Source: Desulfofustis glycolicus DSM 9705 (lineage in GTDB: Bacteria > Desulfobacterota > Desulfobulbia > Desulfobulbales > Desulfocapsaceae). Taken from it: a DNA stretch of 64,000 nucleotides. Under the pieces are notes generated by a model. It saw nothing but the letters and a program-made list of their open reading frames with translations. It made no database searches and had not been told where the DNA came from. Both the position numbers and the translations under genes were made by a program. Shown here one piece after another: positions 62,957 to 64,000 of this stretch (position 1 is its first letter; each line of letters starts with the position of its first letter). Location of the stretch: positions 108,724-172,723 of the forward strand of contig NZ_FQXS01000010.1 of NCBI RefSeq assembly GCF_900130015.1. Reading direction: 5' to 3'.

Positions 62957-64000
62957 ATGTCAAAAGAGAAATTTGAACGGACAAAGCCTCACGTCAATGT
63001 AGGGACGATCGGGCATATCGATCACGGCAAGACGACATTGACGGCAGCGATCACGCGCGTATTGTCTTTAAAAGGTCAGGCAAAGTTCACTGACTTTGGC
63101 GAGATAGACAAGGCACCGGAGGAGAAGGAGCGCGGCATTACCATTGCGACGGCGCATGTGGAGTACGAGAGTGCCAACCGTCACTATGCGCATGTGGATT
63201 GCCCCGGTCACGCCGACTATATCAAGAACATGATTACCGGTGCGGCGCAGATGGACGGTGCCATCCTGGTTGTCGCGGCGACGGACGGAGCGATGCCGCA
63301 GACTCGTGAGCACATCCTGCTGGCACGTCAGGTCGGTGTTCCGGCGATGGTCGTCTTTCTCAACAAATGCGACATGGTCGACGACGAAGAGCTGATCGAG
63401 CTGGTGGAGATGGAGCTGCGGGAGCTGCTCGACAAGTACGAGTTCCCGGGCGACGACATTCCGTTCGTCCGCGGTTCGGCCTTGCTGGCGCTGGAGAATC
63501 CGGATGACGAAGAGAAGGCGAAGTGCATCTGGGAGCTGATCGAAGCGGTCGACTCCTATATTCCTGAGCCGGAGCGTGATATCGACCAGCCGTTTCTGAT
63601 GCCGGTTGAGGATGTGTTCTCGATCTCCGGTCGCGGAACGGTAGCGACGGGCCGTGTCGAGCGGGGCGTCATCAAAGTCGGTGAGGAAGTTGAGGTTGTC
63701 GGTATCCGCAAGACGCAGAAGACGGTCGTGACGGGCGTCGAGATGTTCCGCAAGCTGCTCGATCAGGGCCAGGCGGGCGACAATATCGGTGCGCTGCTGC
63801 GCGGCGTGAAGCGTGACGAGATTGAGCGCGGCCAGGTGTTGGCGAAGCCGGGCTCGATTACCCCGCACACCAAGTTCAAGGCGGAGTGCTATATCTTGAG
63901 CAAGGATGAGGGTGGTCGCCACACGCCGTTTTTCAACGGATACCGGCCGCAGTTTTATTTCCGGACGACCGACGTGACGGGAGTAGTGACGTTGTCCGAG
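62957..64000 (+). CDS. tuf: Elongation factor Tu (3' end outside the window)
   Basis: The first 348 codons of EF-Tu, open to the window end. [33 protein letters not shown] carries the P-loop; the effector switch [22 protein letters not shown] and NKCD are the remaining GTPase motifs. EF-Tu delivers aminoacyl-tRNA to the ribosome. It follows four tRNA genes on the same strand, 52 bp after the last. The operon order Thr-Tyr-Gly-Thr-tuf equals the tufB operon of E. coli. The ribosome binding site GAGGAGACAGGA is good. Confidence 0.97.
   Translation, partial: MSKEKFERTKPHVNVGTIGHIDHGKTTLTAAITRVLSLKGQAKFTDFGEIDKAPEEKERGITIATAHVEYESANRHYAHVDCPGHADYIKNMITGAAQMDGAILVVAATDGAMPQTREHILLARQVGVPAMVVFLNKCDMVDDEELIELVEMELRELLDKYEFPGDDIPFVRGSALLALENPDDEEKAKCIWELIEAVDSYIPEPERDIDQPFLMPVEDVFSISGRGTVATGRVERGVIKVGEEVEVVGIRKTQKTVVTGVEMFRKLLDQGQAGDNIGALLRGVKRDEIERGQVLAKPGSITPHTKFKAECYILSKDEGGRHTPFFNGYRPQFYFRTTDVTGVVTLSE

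Overview
The window most likely comes from a sulfate-reducing (or sulfur-disproportionating) deltaproteobacterium of the Desulfobulbales type. The main evidence is the dissimilatory sulfur set aprBA + qmoABC (54736-62307). The window is chromosomal: it also holds mreBCD-mrdAB, polA, gltA, hflKC, pckA, a riboflavin cluster, ftsK and a tRNA-tuf operon. The taxon is inferred from gene content only.

The layout has two unlike parts. Positions 1-17,650 are an accessory island, visibly more AT-rich in places than the rest, with almost every gene on the minus strand. Its left portion (1-11,090) is a defence cluster: a SNF2-type helicase, a DUF4391 protein, an AbiF/Abi_2 HEPN protein preceded by its own promoter and a structured hairpin, a type III restriction-modification pair (Mod, Res), an Mrr-type nuclease with two HARE-HTH domains, and the first codons of one more gene. 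Its right portion (11,122-17,650) looks like a P4/PICI-type phage satellite: three small HTH proteins, a P4-type primase-helicase, a TubC-like small protein, a terminase small subunit and a divergently transcribed zinc-finger gene. It ends against a tRNA-Ala(GGC) gene, the classic integration target. No integrase lies in the window, so the island must continue to the left.

From 17,714 on the sequence is GC-rich host chromosome. 17.7-23.6 kb is the rod-shape operon mreBCD-pbp2-rodA, followed by hemH on the other strand. 25.0-28.9 kb holds a fused ribosome-hibernation/cold-shock protein and a tightly coupled pair, a KamA-like radical SAM enzyme and an ATP-grasp ligase. 29.5-33.9 kb is a TAXI-type TRAP transporter with a UspA protein. 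34.2-44.6 kb carries polA, gltA, a zinc-cysteine protein of unknown function, hflKC, a rhomboid protease and GTP-type pckA. 45.3-52.1 kb holds ribF, two TPR genes around a DVU0298-like gene, ribE, ribBA, ribH and nusB, then ftsK.

54.5-62.3 kb encodes APS reductase and its membrane electron donor complex. AprBA reduces APS to sulfite, and QmoABC is thought to pass electrons from menaquinol to AprBA. A near-consensus promoter and a roughly 220-nt leader with two hairpins precede aprB. The window ends in a tRNA-Thr/Tyr/Gly/Thr-tuf operon with the same order as the tufB operon of E. coli.

The most unusual items are: the promoter-plus-hairpin upstream of abiF, which fits the described abiF RNA motif; the composite defence operon on a satellite; a roughly 141-bp inverted-repeat element present twice, with short hairpin relatives in the riboflavin region; and a KamA homologue that lacks both lysine-binding aspartates and is coupled to an ATP-grasp enzyme.
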